Shown piece by piece: positions 9,085-18,106 of a DNA stretch of 18,106 nucleotides (its first letter is position 1; every line of letters begins with the position of its first letter). This stretch comes from Chromera velia (taxonomy: Eukaryota; Sar; Chromeraceae), in the NCBI GenBank assembly GCA_018398765.1, contig JAHBMJ010000539.1, forward strand, positions 27,501 through 45,606. Direction: 5' to 3'. Position numbers and translations under genes: made by a program. The notes below the pieces were generated by a model that saw only the letters and a program-made list of their open reading frames with translations, was not told where the DNA came from and searched no databases.

Positions 9085-10013
9085 CAACTCTATCCCCACC
9101 CGAGACTGCTGCCCATCTCCCTCCCTAACTGGAGTCTGGCTCTTCTCAATCTCAGGAACCAAATCGGGCAGATCAGCGTACTCTGCCCCCAAAGACCCAA
9201 CGGGCTGGACAGACACCGGGACAGCCTCTGGCAGAGGCCTGGGACATACGGGCAGACACTGAGTGCGACCCATACGAGAAACCTTGGCGGAAAACGGCAC
9301 GAGCCGCCATGCGGTAGGAGGGTTTTGGGAAAGGGCGTCTGCTACAATGTTCGCTCTCCCTGGGATGTACTTTGGAGTGATGTCAAGTTCCTGTATGAAC
9401 TCAATCCAGCGTCGGACTCGTAGGGAGCAAAATTCGAACGATTGGTGGCTGAAATTTGTGAGGCTCTGGTGATCGGTCCATATTTCAGAGTCTGAAGACA
9501 GGAAGTGTCTCCATACCTTTGCGAAATACACAATCGCTAGAAATTCTAACTCTCGAACGGGGTACTTGGCTTCTGTGGATATCAGACGGCGACAGCCGAA
9601 AGCGAGGGGGCGGTATCTCCCGGTTGCACAGTCCTTCTGGAGGGCGACAGCCCCAATGGCTCCTGCAGACTGCGACGCGTCGGGCACCAGAATAACTGGC
9701 TTGCTGGGATCGGGGAGTGCAAGGGTGGCATGCTCTTGTACTGCCTTCTTCAGCTCAGTAAACGCACGCGACTGTGTAGTCTTCCATTCGAAGGGGATGT
9801 TCCCTTGGAGGAGGAATGTGAGAGGCCCCGCAAGAAACGAGAACCTCGGGACAAACCGGCGGAACCAATTGGCCAGTCCTAGAAACTGGTGCAGGGAAGT
9901 GTGGTCTGTGGGTTGTGCGAACTCAGTGAGCCCTTGCATTTTCCCATGGCTTGGTCTGACCCCCTTCTCATCAACCACCAACCCTAAAAATTTCGCCTCT
10001 GTCCGAAGCTATG
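9085..10013 (-). pseudogene. RT connection and RNase H domain
   Basis: The fragment begins RTEAKFLGLVVDEKG, the usual link after the RT palm and thumb, and continues with a connection domain (FLGLANWFRRFVPRFS). The RNase H domain follows, with PDASQSAGAIGAVALQ, the Glu in YPVRELEFLAI, the Asp in WTDHQSL, and the terminal ADALS motif. All four acidic positions expected for a Ty3/gypsy RNase H appear intact. The domain degrades the RNA of the RNA:DNA hybrid during reverse transcription. It is in a different frame from the RT upstream (shift near 10015) and ends at a TAG at 9082-9084, after which integrase continues in the same frame. Confidence 0.92.
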
Positions 10014-10718
10014 TGCATTTGCCATGGAGACCTTGACATAGAGCTGGTGTCCCTTCAAGAGGAAAAGGACCTGGTTGATGTGTTCGATATGCTTCTCCGG
10101 AGTGCGGCTGAAAACAAAAACATCATCAATAAACACAACAACACACTTGTTAAGGAGTGGTCTGAGCACATCTGTGATGAGACGCATGCTGATGGAAGGT
10201 GCGTTACACAAATCAAACGGCATCACCAGTCATTCAAAACTGCCGTACCTTATGACGAATGCCGTCTTCTCTTCGTCTTCCTCCCTGATCCTTGTCTGAT
10301 GGAAGTATTGCCGTAAGTCCAGAGACGAGAAAAATTTCGTGCCATGGAGGCGACTCAGCAGCTCCTCTGGGTGAGGAATGGGGAATTTATTGCGGACTGT
10401 GATCTTGTTGAGTCCCGTAAAGTCGATGCACATCCGTTGCGTCCCGTCTGCCTTCTGCACAAACAGGACTGGCACAGCGTATGGACTTGTCGAAGGGCGG
10501 ATGTGCCCTTTCTCGAGGTATGAGTCCAACTGCCGTCTCAGCTCGTCAAGCTGACTGTATGACAGTCGGTAGGGTGCTCTTACAGGAGGAGAGTGCCCTA
10601 CCTCGAGCTTAATCTCACACTCGATCTTTCGGTGGGGCGGGAGACCCGGGAGCTCGTCTGAGAACCGATCAAAATGTTTCTCGAGAACCGGTCGGACGCT
10701 GGGTGGGACTTCTTTGCT
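10014..10718 (-). pseudogene. Reverse transcriptase, fingers and palm (broken)
   Basis: Homology starts near FDRFSDELPGLPPHRK and runs through YLEKGHIRPSTSPYAVPVLF, LNKITVRNKFPIP and FSSLDLRQYFHQ (first catalytic Asp) to CVVVFIDDVFVFS, whose FIDD at 10122-10133 is the YxDD catalytic box. A TGA at about 10227-10229 interrupts the sequence after YGSFE, where the family normally has Trp; TGG to TGA is a single transition. Next to it MPFDLCNAPS has Asp where the family has Gly (GAT versus GGT), again one transition. The reading frame changes just after the palm near 10015. Confidence 0.93.
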
Positions 10719-10733
10719 CTAGAGGTGCTTTCA

Positions 10734-11438
10734 GAATCCCGTGTAGGTCGAAGAATTGATGGGATGGTCAGGAGGGAAAGATGAAAGGGGTGGTGGGTCT
10801 CCGGGCTTACTGGCAGACTGCAGGGAATGCACCCCCAACGTATCACTCACCTCCCCCTTCCGCACTGCTTCGAGGCGGAACAGATGCACATGGGAACTGG
10901 GTCTCTTCATCAGCCGATGGAGCTCTCTCTGGCTAAAGAAGGCCCCCCCCCCCCCTTCTGCTGGGTACTCCTCGCTGTCAAGCAGGAGCAAGTCTCTCCC
11001 GGTCGGCGACTCATACACGGGGATCGTGAGGGCCTTCTCACGGTAATGGGGGATAGGAATGTACTCCTCACAGAAGGGCATCCCCAACATAATATCGTAA
11101 TCATCGTCCAGATCAACTACTGTGAGATCCAGAGGCGCGCCGAAGCCGTGGATACAGAGGGGAAGGCCTTTGACCTCTTGGGAAATCGGAAGCGGCGGTC
11201 TCCCGTTCAACCCGCCCTTGCATGCGGTCGGCTCATCGAGATCCCAGAGAGTGAAGCGGTTCGACTCGGCAACGGAATGGGCAAGGAAGTTTGAATCTGT
11301 CCCAGGATCGTACAGACAGCGAACAGGGACCCCCACCAACCGACCGTGGAAGCGGATGAGCTTCCCCGGTGCGCGGGAGGTCTTCGTGGAGTAGTATCTG
11401 CAAAACGGGTAGCCGTTCTGCATGCCTGCATTCTGATT
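10734..11438 (-). pseudogene. Retropepsin-type protease domain and linker to RT
   Basis: The stretch contains LIRFHGRLVGVPVRCLYDPG followed by TDSNFLAHS, the fold and position of a retroelement aspartic protease. The active-site triplet at 11301-11309 reads DPG instead of DSG or DTG; CCT to TCT is one transition. Downstream are ILD-like strands such as LTVVDLDDDYDIMLGMPF, equivalent to the conserved D-I-L-G-M motif. It is bounded by TAG at 11439-11441 and TGA at 10731-10733, with a further TAG at 10719-10721. The protease normally matures the Gag-Pol polyprotein; the DPG change alone would be expected to abolish activity. Confidence 0.85.
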
Positions 11439-11672
11439 CTACTGTTGCGACCCCCACAACCCCGGCAGGAAGTCAGTGACTGGGCATGCGGCAGGCTGCC
11501 ACATCTGCTGATGCTGCATGGGCGAAGGTGCAAAGCCTGAGGGCACCACCGGACCCTGAGGTTGCATGAGAGGGTTGCCGACCCCTATGTGCCTGAAATT
11601 CCGATTGTCAGGACGGGGAGTGGCATTCTGATGCTGCTGTTGTTGCTGTTGAAATGACTGGTATGGGAAGTT

Positions 11673-12587
11673 TCAGTACTGCTGGGGGAGGAGACGGTTG
11701 TTGGACTTTGGGCACCTGTTCGCCCGGTGGCCCTGTTGGTGGCAGTTGAAACATCTATCTTCTCTGATATGCCTCTGCACTTGCTCGTGTGACAGCGCGT
11801 ATAGGCGCGACAATCTATCTATTTCCATCGGTGCAGGCCCATCCATGTTGCGCTGTTGCACCGTATGCCCGCCCCTATCGGCGCGTTCGCCTCTGATCAA
11901 TTGGTCTTCCTCGTCTGCCACTGTCATGACGGCCTCAAGTCCCGTGACTCCCCGACGCTTCACAGCGAGACGAATGTCAGTTGGCAATCCCCTGAGGTAG
12001 TCATGCAGCAGGTTGGCTTCTGTGATATCCTCAATTTGCATGGCCTTCTCTATGAAGTCATCGGTGTACTTCTGTACTATCTTGTTCCCACATTTCATCG
12101 CTCAGACTTCCTCTCGCAAACGTGTCTGAGCATTTGGGTCTTTGAATTTCTTCTCAATCCTCTCTTTGAAATTCTTCTACCCCTGGAACGGCGTTCAGAG
12201 GTTTTCGAGCTTGTACCACCTCTGCAGAGGACAGGATAGGTACTGACATGCTGCTTCACATTTCTCGGCTTCCGACACTCGCGACAAGCGAAGCCATCTC
12301 TCTGTCGTACGGAGCCAATCTGGGAGTTGTTTGTGACTGCCTGTGTACGTGAACGGCTCTTTGGGTTTCAAATTTGATTTTATGGCCGCTGGGGGGCTGT
12401 TTCCCGCGGTGCCCTGTTATGCTGTCACGACTGTCTGCTGGTGGTTGATCAGCTCTTGGTGCAACTGTTGATTCTGTTGGGTTAACTACCCGTTTTGGAC
12501 CTGCAGTGCCTGGATCTCAGCTTGCTGCTGCTGTTGAGTTTGAATGAGCTGCTGCATGAGCTCAGGAGTGATAGTAGACGGGTCCAT
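11673..12587 (-). pseudogene. Gag with CCHC zinc knuckle (multiple stops)
   Basis: The frame opens with ATG at 12587-12585 (MDPSTITPELMQQLIQ), followed by a Gln-rich N-terminus, a capsid-like helical region, and a zinc knuckle CFNCHQQGHRANRC (11712-11753) of the CX2CX4HX4C type that binds RNA. Stops interrupt it at 12486-12488 (TAG), 12417-12419 (TAA), 12195-12197 (TGA), 12177-12179 (TAG), 12102-12104 (TGA) and 11673-11675 (TGA). All lie in one reading frame, and each is one transition away from a Gln, Arg or Trp codon. A Gln/Pro-rich linker continues to 11442 toward the protease. Confidence 0.88.
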
Positions 12588-12650
12588 CCTGCCCGTACTT
12601 CAGACAACGGTTGAGAGGCAGAGCGGGGTCTCCCTGAGGTGGAGGACCGG

Positions 12651-12666
12651 GGCTCTGCTGCTACTA
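12651..12666 (-). promoter_or_regulatory. Possible primer-binding site (initiator tRNA-Met type, weak)
   Basis: Immediately internal to the 5' LTR the minus strand reads TAGTAGCAGCAGAGCC. Primer sites complementary to initiator tRNA-Met usually begin TGGTAGCAGAG. The first nine bases match at eight positions, with a single G-to-A transition, and then an extra CAG is present. The position is right but the match is imperfect. Confidence 0.4.
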
Positions 12667-12986
12667 CGTCAGATTTCCTCCTAAACTAAGAATGTAGTCT
12701 AGTTGAAGACTTATCATACCTTACCTCCTTAAGTCTGTCAGTCAGAGTTCACTTCCAAGGACTCCATTCAAGCGATACAGGTGGACGAAGACTGTACGGC
12801 ATGCTTCTATTTATTTCTGTATTGCAAGTCTATTATTTCTTTCTCTGTATTGCCAGTCTGTCACTTAATTCTCTTAGTGCACTTAATTAATGCCGGCCGG
12901 GCTTAGTATTGCGAAGTTAATTTCCCAGTCCCAGTTCTAGCAAGTTTGGCGGGTGATCAAGTCGCCGTACAAGCCATAACGTAACG
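12667..12986 (-). repeat. LTR, right copy (5' LTR of the minus-strand element)
   Basis: Gap-free 320-bp partner of 7206-7525. As the 5' LTR of a minus-strand element it should hold the promoter and start site; I could not pick these out with confidence. It is followed outside by GATTG (12987-12991), the candidate right target-site duplication. Confidence 0.92.
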
Positions 12987-12991
12987 GATTG

Positions 12992-13955
12992 TATTAGCTA
13001 TAGTACTTTAGCAATTACAGGAATAATTTTGAATACAAATTATCTAAACACGCTGTGCATTTAAAAACTCCTAGTCTTTTTCTAGCTGTGGCACTGGCAG
13101 CTAGTGAAGTGAACACAAGACAGAAAACTTTGAATTAAGGAACTGCATGTTACTGAGACTAGTACTGAGACGTAACACTGACATGCCGCAGTAATAGCGG
13201 CAGTATATATAAAATGCATGCATGGCGTAGCCCAGCTGCCCCCAGCACGAACAACGGCGTTACAACGCATCCCATGTCCAGTCACACAGAGCAGTTTTGA
13301 AGGTAAACAAGATGCAAGATGGCCTGACATCAGTGGCATGTACACGCAGAGTATCGTGGCGCACTTCAATTTCAAGATTGACTGGAATATATCCCACGAC
13401 ATCTTTCTTCTTGATCTGCGTCGTCTTTGGTGAGTTCCAAAGTTGGGGGGACTTCTCAAACTCTAGCTCAAACTCACGCAACCGAATCAACCCAAGGGAC
13501 CAACAGGAGTCACTGTCTCATTCACTCATTCTCTCAGTCAAGCCAGCAAAGAGACGGCCACTCAATCCAAGAACTCGAAAAAAAGAGTATATATTTGTTT
13601 CTTCCACGCATTGGGTCTGACACTGCAAGCTTCTTTTCACGTAAGAAATATGCTATCTACCTGGATGCAACCCAATCCCCTTTTCGCTCTTAACCTTCAT
13701 AAAAAGCAGACACCTCTCTCCTCCCTCCTTACTACTGTCCGTCTGTTCCGCTTTCCAGCTGCAGGCTCCTGTATTCTCGTTGCCGACGGATGCGAGGAGA
13801 TGAAAACTTCCTGAAGACTCATCACCATGCAGAAACGGAGAGGAAGGAAGCGCAAAGGCAGGAGGGCCAGCGAAAGGGGAGCAAATGGATGACCCGGACT
13901 GCCTCACTGACCAACAAGGCTTGCATCACGCTGACTGAACAACCTGTTAAGTCAA
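12992..13955. other. Intergenic region, no convincing gene
   Basis: About 960 bp between the retroelement and the end of the secreted-protein gene. The first 100 bp are AT-rich. Open frames of 65-125 codons occur on both strands but none shows a recognisable motif, a plausible start context or splice partners. The part from about 13800 to 13955 would be the 3' UTR of the minus-strand gene. Confidence 0.45.
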
Positions 13956-15096
13956 TCAACAGATTGCAGGTCGCATGGAGCACCGGCGGTTCCTCCCAAC
14001 GCCTCTGCACACACGGCACATGCGGCCCATGCGAATGCCAAAGGCACAGCGGCATCGGACCTGCAGCGCCCGGCCCTCCCTCGCACCTTCCGTCGCCGTC
14101 TCCGCTGCCTCTTCCAGCTCTTCCTCCGCCTCTGCCTCTGGGGCCTCTTCGAAGAGAACCTCGTCCTCCTCGTCTGCAGTTGTGGTGCCGAGTGCCTCAA
14201 TCTCGGCCTCTTCGTCTTCTGCATGCGCGGCCACAATGTCGTCGTGAGGGAAGGCGCCGTAGAGGAGGTAGACGACGGCCCTATCGTTGGAAGCCGCCTG
14301 TCTGTACCTGAGACCCTCAATTCTGTCCCCAGTCACAGACAGCGTGTACCCGTCAGTGGCAGTCAGGGTGCCGTTGGTCTGGCCGAGCTCTCTCAGCTCT
14401 TCCTCCGTGAACCTCCCACTGACAATGTGCCTGTTCACGAAGTCGCTGGTGGAGGGAGCGGAGGCACTGAAGACGGAAGAGACGCCGCTGAGCTGAGATC
14501 CGGGCTGCACGAAGATAGTATAGTTCTCATTCGGCTCGAAGTGGGCGTTTAGAGCGCTGTAACCGTTCGGGAACCCGCCATTGTGATCGGCCACAGTCCA
14601 ACTGCAAGACCGAGGGGTAAGAAACATGTGCACAGGAAAGGGCGGAAGGGCACAGAGATATGGAGACGGACAAGAAAGGAGAAAGACACGGGAGAATGTT
14701 ATGGTTCTCGACTGACACCCAGCGCTGAACAGGACGTGCAGACACAAGCATGATGCCGATATCTGTCTGATTCTCCTTATGCCAATCCATCAGGCGCTCA
14801 AGAGCCTCTGCATTCCTCCTGCCAGGGTAGCAGCTCCCAGTCTCGTTGTGGTACCAGGTGGGAAACCATTGGACACAGCTCTGGCACCCCTCAGGGCTGC
14901 TGTCCAGGTCGCAGTTGAAGTTGTTAATCTGATCCAGTTCAGTGTAGTTGAAGATCCGCCTCTGCATGACGGTCTGTAAGCACCAAGAGGCTCCAACCAA
15001 GTGCCATCCTTCAGTGGCGAGACGGGTAGTCAAGGGCGTCTCCTGAGCGGTTGAAGACGCAAAGAGGGAAACCAAGAGGAAAGAAAAGCTTCTCAT
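13956..15096 (-). CDS. Predicted secreted glycoprotein with FAS1-like region, two exons
   Basis: Exon 1 is 15096-14717 and exon 2 is 14601-13956 (TGA), joined in phase 2 by a GTCAGT donor and a TTGCAG acceptor; 341 residues. An alternative donor a few codons upstream also keeps the frame. The ATG at 15096 is chosen because it opens a signal peptide (MRSFSFLLVSLFASSTA). Residues 20-126 carry five Cys (39, 62, 71, 74, 89) and sequons at N50, N84 and N109; two more are at N153 and N203. Residues about 138-248 resemble a fasciclin domain: ENYTIFVQPGSQL is like the H1 segment, FVNRHIVSGRFTEEEL like H2, then DGYTLSVTG and AVVYLLYGAFP like the closing strand. FAS1 domains act in extracellular adhesion. 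A Glu/Ala-rich acidic stretch (254-302) and a basic tail with six Cys (310-341) follow. FAS1 assignment is by eye and moderate; gene structure is better supported. Confidence 0.65.
14602..14716 (-). other. Inferred intron of the secreted-protein gene
   Basis: It has GT at 14716-14715 and AG at 14603-14602 on the minus strand, 115 nt, and a pyrimidine-rich 3' part. The same strand is open in both flanking frames only up to this intron, which supports splicing rather than a frameshift. Confidence 0.6.
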
Positions 15097-15500
15097 TGTG
15101 ATCCAGAAAGATCCCGCAGTCGACCAATCAACACGTACAATCAACAAAGAAGCACTGTGTGTGGGTAAGGCTGTCAAACGATGAACTGGTGTCTATATCT
15201 CTTATCCATAGCCCGGAGCAAACGCGCGGTCGAAGGCAAATGCATCTGACGCAAGCAAGCTTGCGAACGGCCCCGGAAAGCAAGAAAAATGACAACTGCA
15301 CGATTGACGCACGCCGACCAGTCGACCACCCCCCCCCCCCCCCCNNCCCCCTCGCGGGAAAAGCCGCGGAACTCTCCCCCCCCGCGCGGGAAAAAAGCCC
15401 GGGGGTAAGCGCCGATCTGAACCCCATCTGACGCACGCATAGCGCAACATTCAGCCTTTCGGGGCCGGGTTTTTGCTGAAAGACAGCGTGCACGCACGTG
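15097..15500. other. Upstream region of the secreted-protein gene, with poly-C run and N bases
   Basis: A run of about 17 C followed by two N and more C lies near 15328-15351; the Ns mark unresolved sequence in a homopolymer. Two copies of GCGGGAAAA at 15354-15362 and 15386-15394, 32 bp apart, resemble E2F-type sites (TTTTCCCGC on the other strand). They lie about 260-300 bp upstream of the start codon. No TATA box was identified. Confidence 0.4.
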
Positions 15501-18106
15501 GGCTGGGGTATTTCTGTTTTCTAAGTGCCCCCCGCTTCGCTTTCCGGGGCCATGATGCAGCGCGCAGCTCGCTGTCGCGATCAACTATGAATATAGCTAC
15601 GCTCCAAATGGCCCCAGAGGGCGGAGCGCATATTCGCACGGGGCACGTATACCAGGCCCGAAAAGTATAGCTGACCGGCACTCACAAAAAGTTGAGGTTG
15701 GTATAGTAACTTGGTACGCGTTCCACGAAGTGGATGCATAGCAGCACCTGGATAGGGTTCCATATAGGGGCCGGTTCCACGATGTAGTCGTGAACATTGA
15801 ATTAAAACATTCACGCACTCAAATGCGGCTGAGATGTTCCAGAAATACGAGTGAGAACTAGGGTAGTTAGTCCATCTATATGTATGTAACTGACTTGGGT
15901 AGCACGAAATAGAGCACAATTACCCCTAACGCAGAGTATAGTGGCTAGCTATATATTAGCAGACGAAGGCTCATCGAGAGAGAGACAGTTGGTCAGATGG
16001 AAGGTCTGTCATGCTAGACGTTTATTGTTATTCCCTTATTCATTCTGTTTCTGTTAGTCTGACTCTCATACAACAGAAACGCGACTGTTAATTCATGTGG
16101 CTAAACCATATGTATACAATAACGCGCGCGATTACTTCGATCGCAGCCCCGGAACGACATACACGCGGGCCGGTTCCATTATACACAATCGATACGCAAA
16201 GGCGGGGCGCTCGCTGACGCTCGCACCACCTTCGGCATACACATCACACATGCCCCTCCCCAGAATGATTATCCCTACGATCATTCTCAATCATTTCCTT
16301 AAAGTTTCTTTCATGCACACATCGTTCATCCTCGATCATACTTTGTTCATTCTTGCCTATACTTAAATGAACTCACACAATAGAATGACAAGCGAAGTTC
16401 AACGGATGCATATCGATCCTCGCAAGACTGATATCATAAAATCATTGACAAGAAATCAATCGTATCTGCATAAGGATGAAAAATTTTATTTCACATCCAC
16501 ACACACGCTTTGATCAATCGTCTGGCTTATGAATACATAACATGAAAGCTGTGGTCGCAACTGGACCTGCATGAGCTTGCTCACTAAGCCTCGCTTTGTG
16601 CATGTGCGCATGACTTCTGGTGGTAATCATACCAGTCTCTGTAGGGTCAGACTCGCCAACCCTGTAGCCTCCCTCTCTCCTCTTCCTGGTGGCAATGCAT
16701 CTGTGCACGCTCGTCGCACTGTCAACATGAACGACTGATGCTGCACAACCAATCGTCCACACTTTGAGTACCGCTGCATAAACACACTGCAAGCTGGTCT
16801 TTCTGCGTTTCTTTATAGCTGCTGGTCAGAAGAATTGTCAGCCTTCTCCTTTCTTCTGTCAGACGCAATCTGACACACTCTTGCCTCCTCCTCTGCCTTT
16901 TGCTTCACTCAGTGCACATACTCCAACCAGATTGACCTAGGGTGGGGTCTGCCTCCAGTTCCTGCAACTTATGCAAGAAGGCACCCCAGGTTGTCTCCTC
17001 TGTCTCCTCTTTCTTACTCTCCGTCTCCTCCTCCTTCTCTGCCTATCTGGCAGTGAATGCGCTTTCGATCGCTTTCGATTTCTGCAATCTGCTGCTGTGT
17101 CAACTCCTCTTCCCTCTCCACTCTTCTGGGGTCTGGCATACGATTTTTGACTCCTGTCTGGATCGGTCTAAGACTTTCTGCTAGACTTTCTGTTTAACGA
17201 TGGTTGGGAGAATTAGCGAACTCATCTTCCTCTTCGCTATTTCCGTCCCGTCCCTCACTGTACTCATACCTCCTTCGATGTGATACATGCGTGAGGGGTG
17301 GTGCACCCACTCGTCATCAGACCTCTCTTCTATGGCACAGACCATCTTCGACTGCCCCTCTGGCCCCCAGATGTCGCTGGTCTCATCGGGCTCCTGACCA
17401 GATGACAGCTGTTTCGGCTTTCTGCCATCTACCCTCTCTCTCGGCTTCTGAATGATGATAATATAATGGAGATTCTACAAAATTGAAAGTCTCTTCCAAC
17501 AGCTGAGATCCTATGTTGTCTGTGCACAAATGTGTCGGTAGGAGCACACGGTCAATCTACTATAATCCAGTACAATCCAACAGGCTGCTATCTGATTCAA
17601 TTGGAATTTATCGAATACATGCTAATTACACGACATACAAAAAACGCATGCATGCGAAAAACCATCGGAGGATGACGCTTCGCATACACGCCGAGCTAAA
17701 CATTAATAGCTCGAAATCAGCATGCCAATTAATCGCAGTATTACATCGATCCTTGCAAGCCGATAGATAGACCGTAGGCATGATTAGAGAACATACGTAG
17801 TGTTCCGCGCGCGACGCCCCTCCGTATCCCTACCGCTGTCTTTTGTCTATCACTGACGGTTCTCAGGTACACTTGCGGAAGCAAACGACAACAAAAGGCC
17901 GTAACGTTGAAAATTAGTCATATCTAGATTATTTTAGAACAAAACAAAGAAAGGACAAACGCGCCTTCCAAAGAGAACGAAGACCATCATCACCAGTCCG
18001 ACGGACTACAGACATGAACAAATCAAGCAAAAACGAAACAGGCCATCTCAAAATATACAACTCCAAAAACAGAAAAGTAAGTTCGTCAACCAAGATAACC
18101 GCAGGT
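15501..18106. other. Intergenic region, no convincing gene
   Basis: No open frame here shows a recognisable domain. An inverted repeat with 8-bp arms lies at 16262-16269 and 16280-16287. On the minus strand, 17460-16920 has fragments of charged sequence in changing frames (for example EEELTQQQIAEIESDRKRI and WGAFLHKLQELEADPT) separated by stops; it may be an eroded coding sequence, but no family is recognised. The last 170 bp are A-rich. Confidence 0.4.

Larger units (their letters stand above)
7206..12986 (-). mobile_element. Chromodomain-type Ty3/gypsy LTR retrotransposon, inactive copy
   Basis: Two 320-bp direct repeats (7206-7525 and 12667-12986) flank a minus-strand gag-pol in the order gag with zinc knuckle, protease, reverse transcriptase, RNase H, integrase, chromodomain. 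Integrase after RNase H is the Ty3/gypsy order, and the C-terminal chromodomain places it with chromoviruses. Total length is about 5.8 kb, a normal size. Gag through reverse transcriptase lie in the same frame, suggesting a single ancestral Gag-Pol reading frame. The frame then changes near 10015, 8575 and 7955, and at least fourteen in-frame stops are present, so the copy cannot encode a functional polyprotein. The LTRs differ at nine positions with no indels, suggesting a fairly recent insertion. Confidence 0.95.

Noticed and set aside
7596-9472. Several plus-strand frames of 70-150 codons
   Set aside because: They are antisense to the integrase and RNase H fragments and have no recognisable domains.
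13952-14320. Overlapping minus-strand frame in the acidic region and plus-strand Ser/Ala-rich frame
   Set aside because: They are shadows of the Glu/Ala-rich coding exon; only the FAS1-like frame has a signal peptide and a consistent splice junction.

Overview
The window looks like nuclear DNA of a eukaryote, probably a microbial one such as an alga or protist. Protein-coding exons are interrupted by GT-AG introns rich in microsatellites, there is a decayed chromodomain-type Ty3/gypsy LTR retrotransposon, and much of the rest is non-coding. The species cannot be fixed from the sequence; a chromerid-like alveolate is only one possibility. Canonical splice sites and the absence of spliced-leader signals argue against a typical dinoflagellate.

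Layout. (1) 1-3991, plus strand: the 3' portion of a gene for a PTB/hnRNP-L family RNA-binding protein. Eight exons could be joined in frame by hand, giving a Q/M/G/P-rich linker, two RRMs equivalent to RRM3 and RRM4 of PTB, and the stop codon. The 5' portion, presumably with RRM1 and RRM2, lies outside the window. Its introns carry a GAAA-type purine tract, TG tracts abutting acceptors, a GTCA tandem repeat lying on a donor, a dense UCUU cluster and an AG repeat. (2) 3992-7205: no convincing gene; it holds a nearly perfect 38-bp inverted repeat spanning 675 bp and a GC-rich hairpin. (3) 7206-12986, minus strand: a complete but dead Ty3/gypsy element with two 320-bp LTRs, gag with a zinc knuckle, protease, reverse transcriptase, RNase H, integrase and a C-terminal chromodomain. 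It has many premature stops and three frame changes. All nine LTR differences I count are transitions. (4) 13956-15096, minus strand: a two-exon gene for a predicted secreted, N-glycosylated protein with a fasciclin (FAS1)-like region, an acidic stretch and a Cys-rich basic tail. (5) 15097-18106: no convincing gene; it holds a poly-C run with two N bases and AT-rich or pyrimidine-rich DNA.

The genes do not form an operon-like system. The main points for follow-up are possible splicing autoregulation in the PTB-like gene, the transition-only decay and unusual LTR ends of the retroelement, the 675-bp inverted-repeat unit, and the FAS1-like secreted protein. I found no clear evidence of an undescribed multi-gene system.
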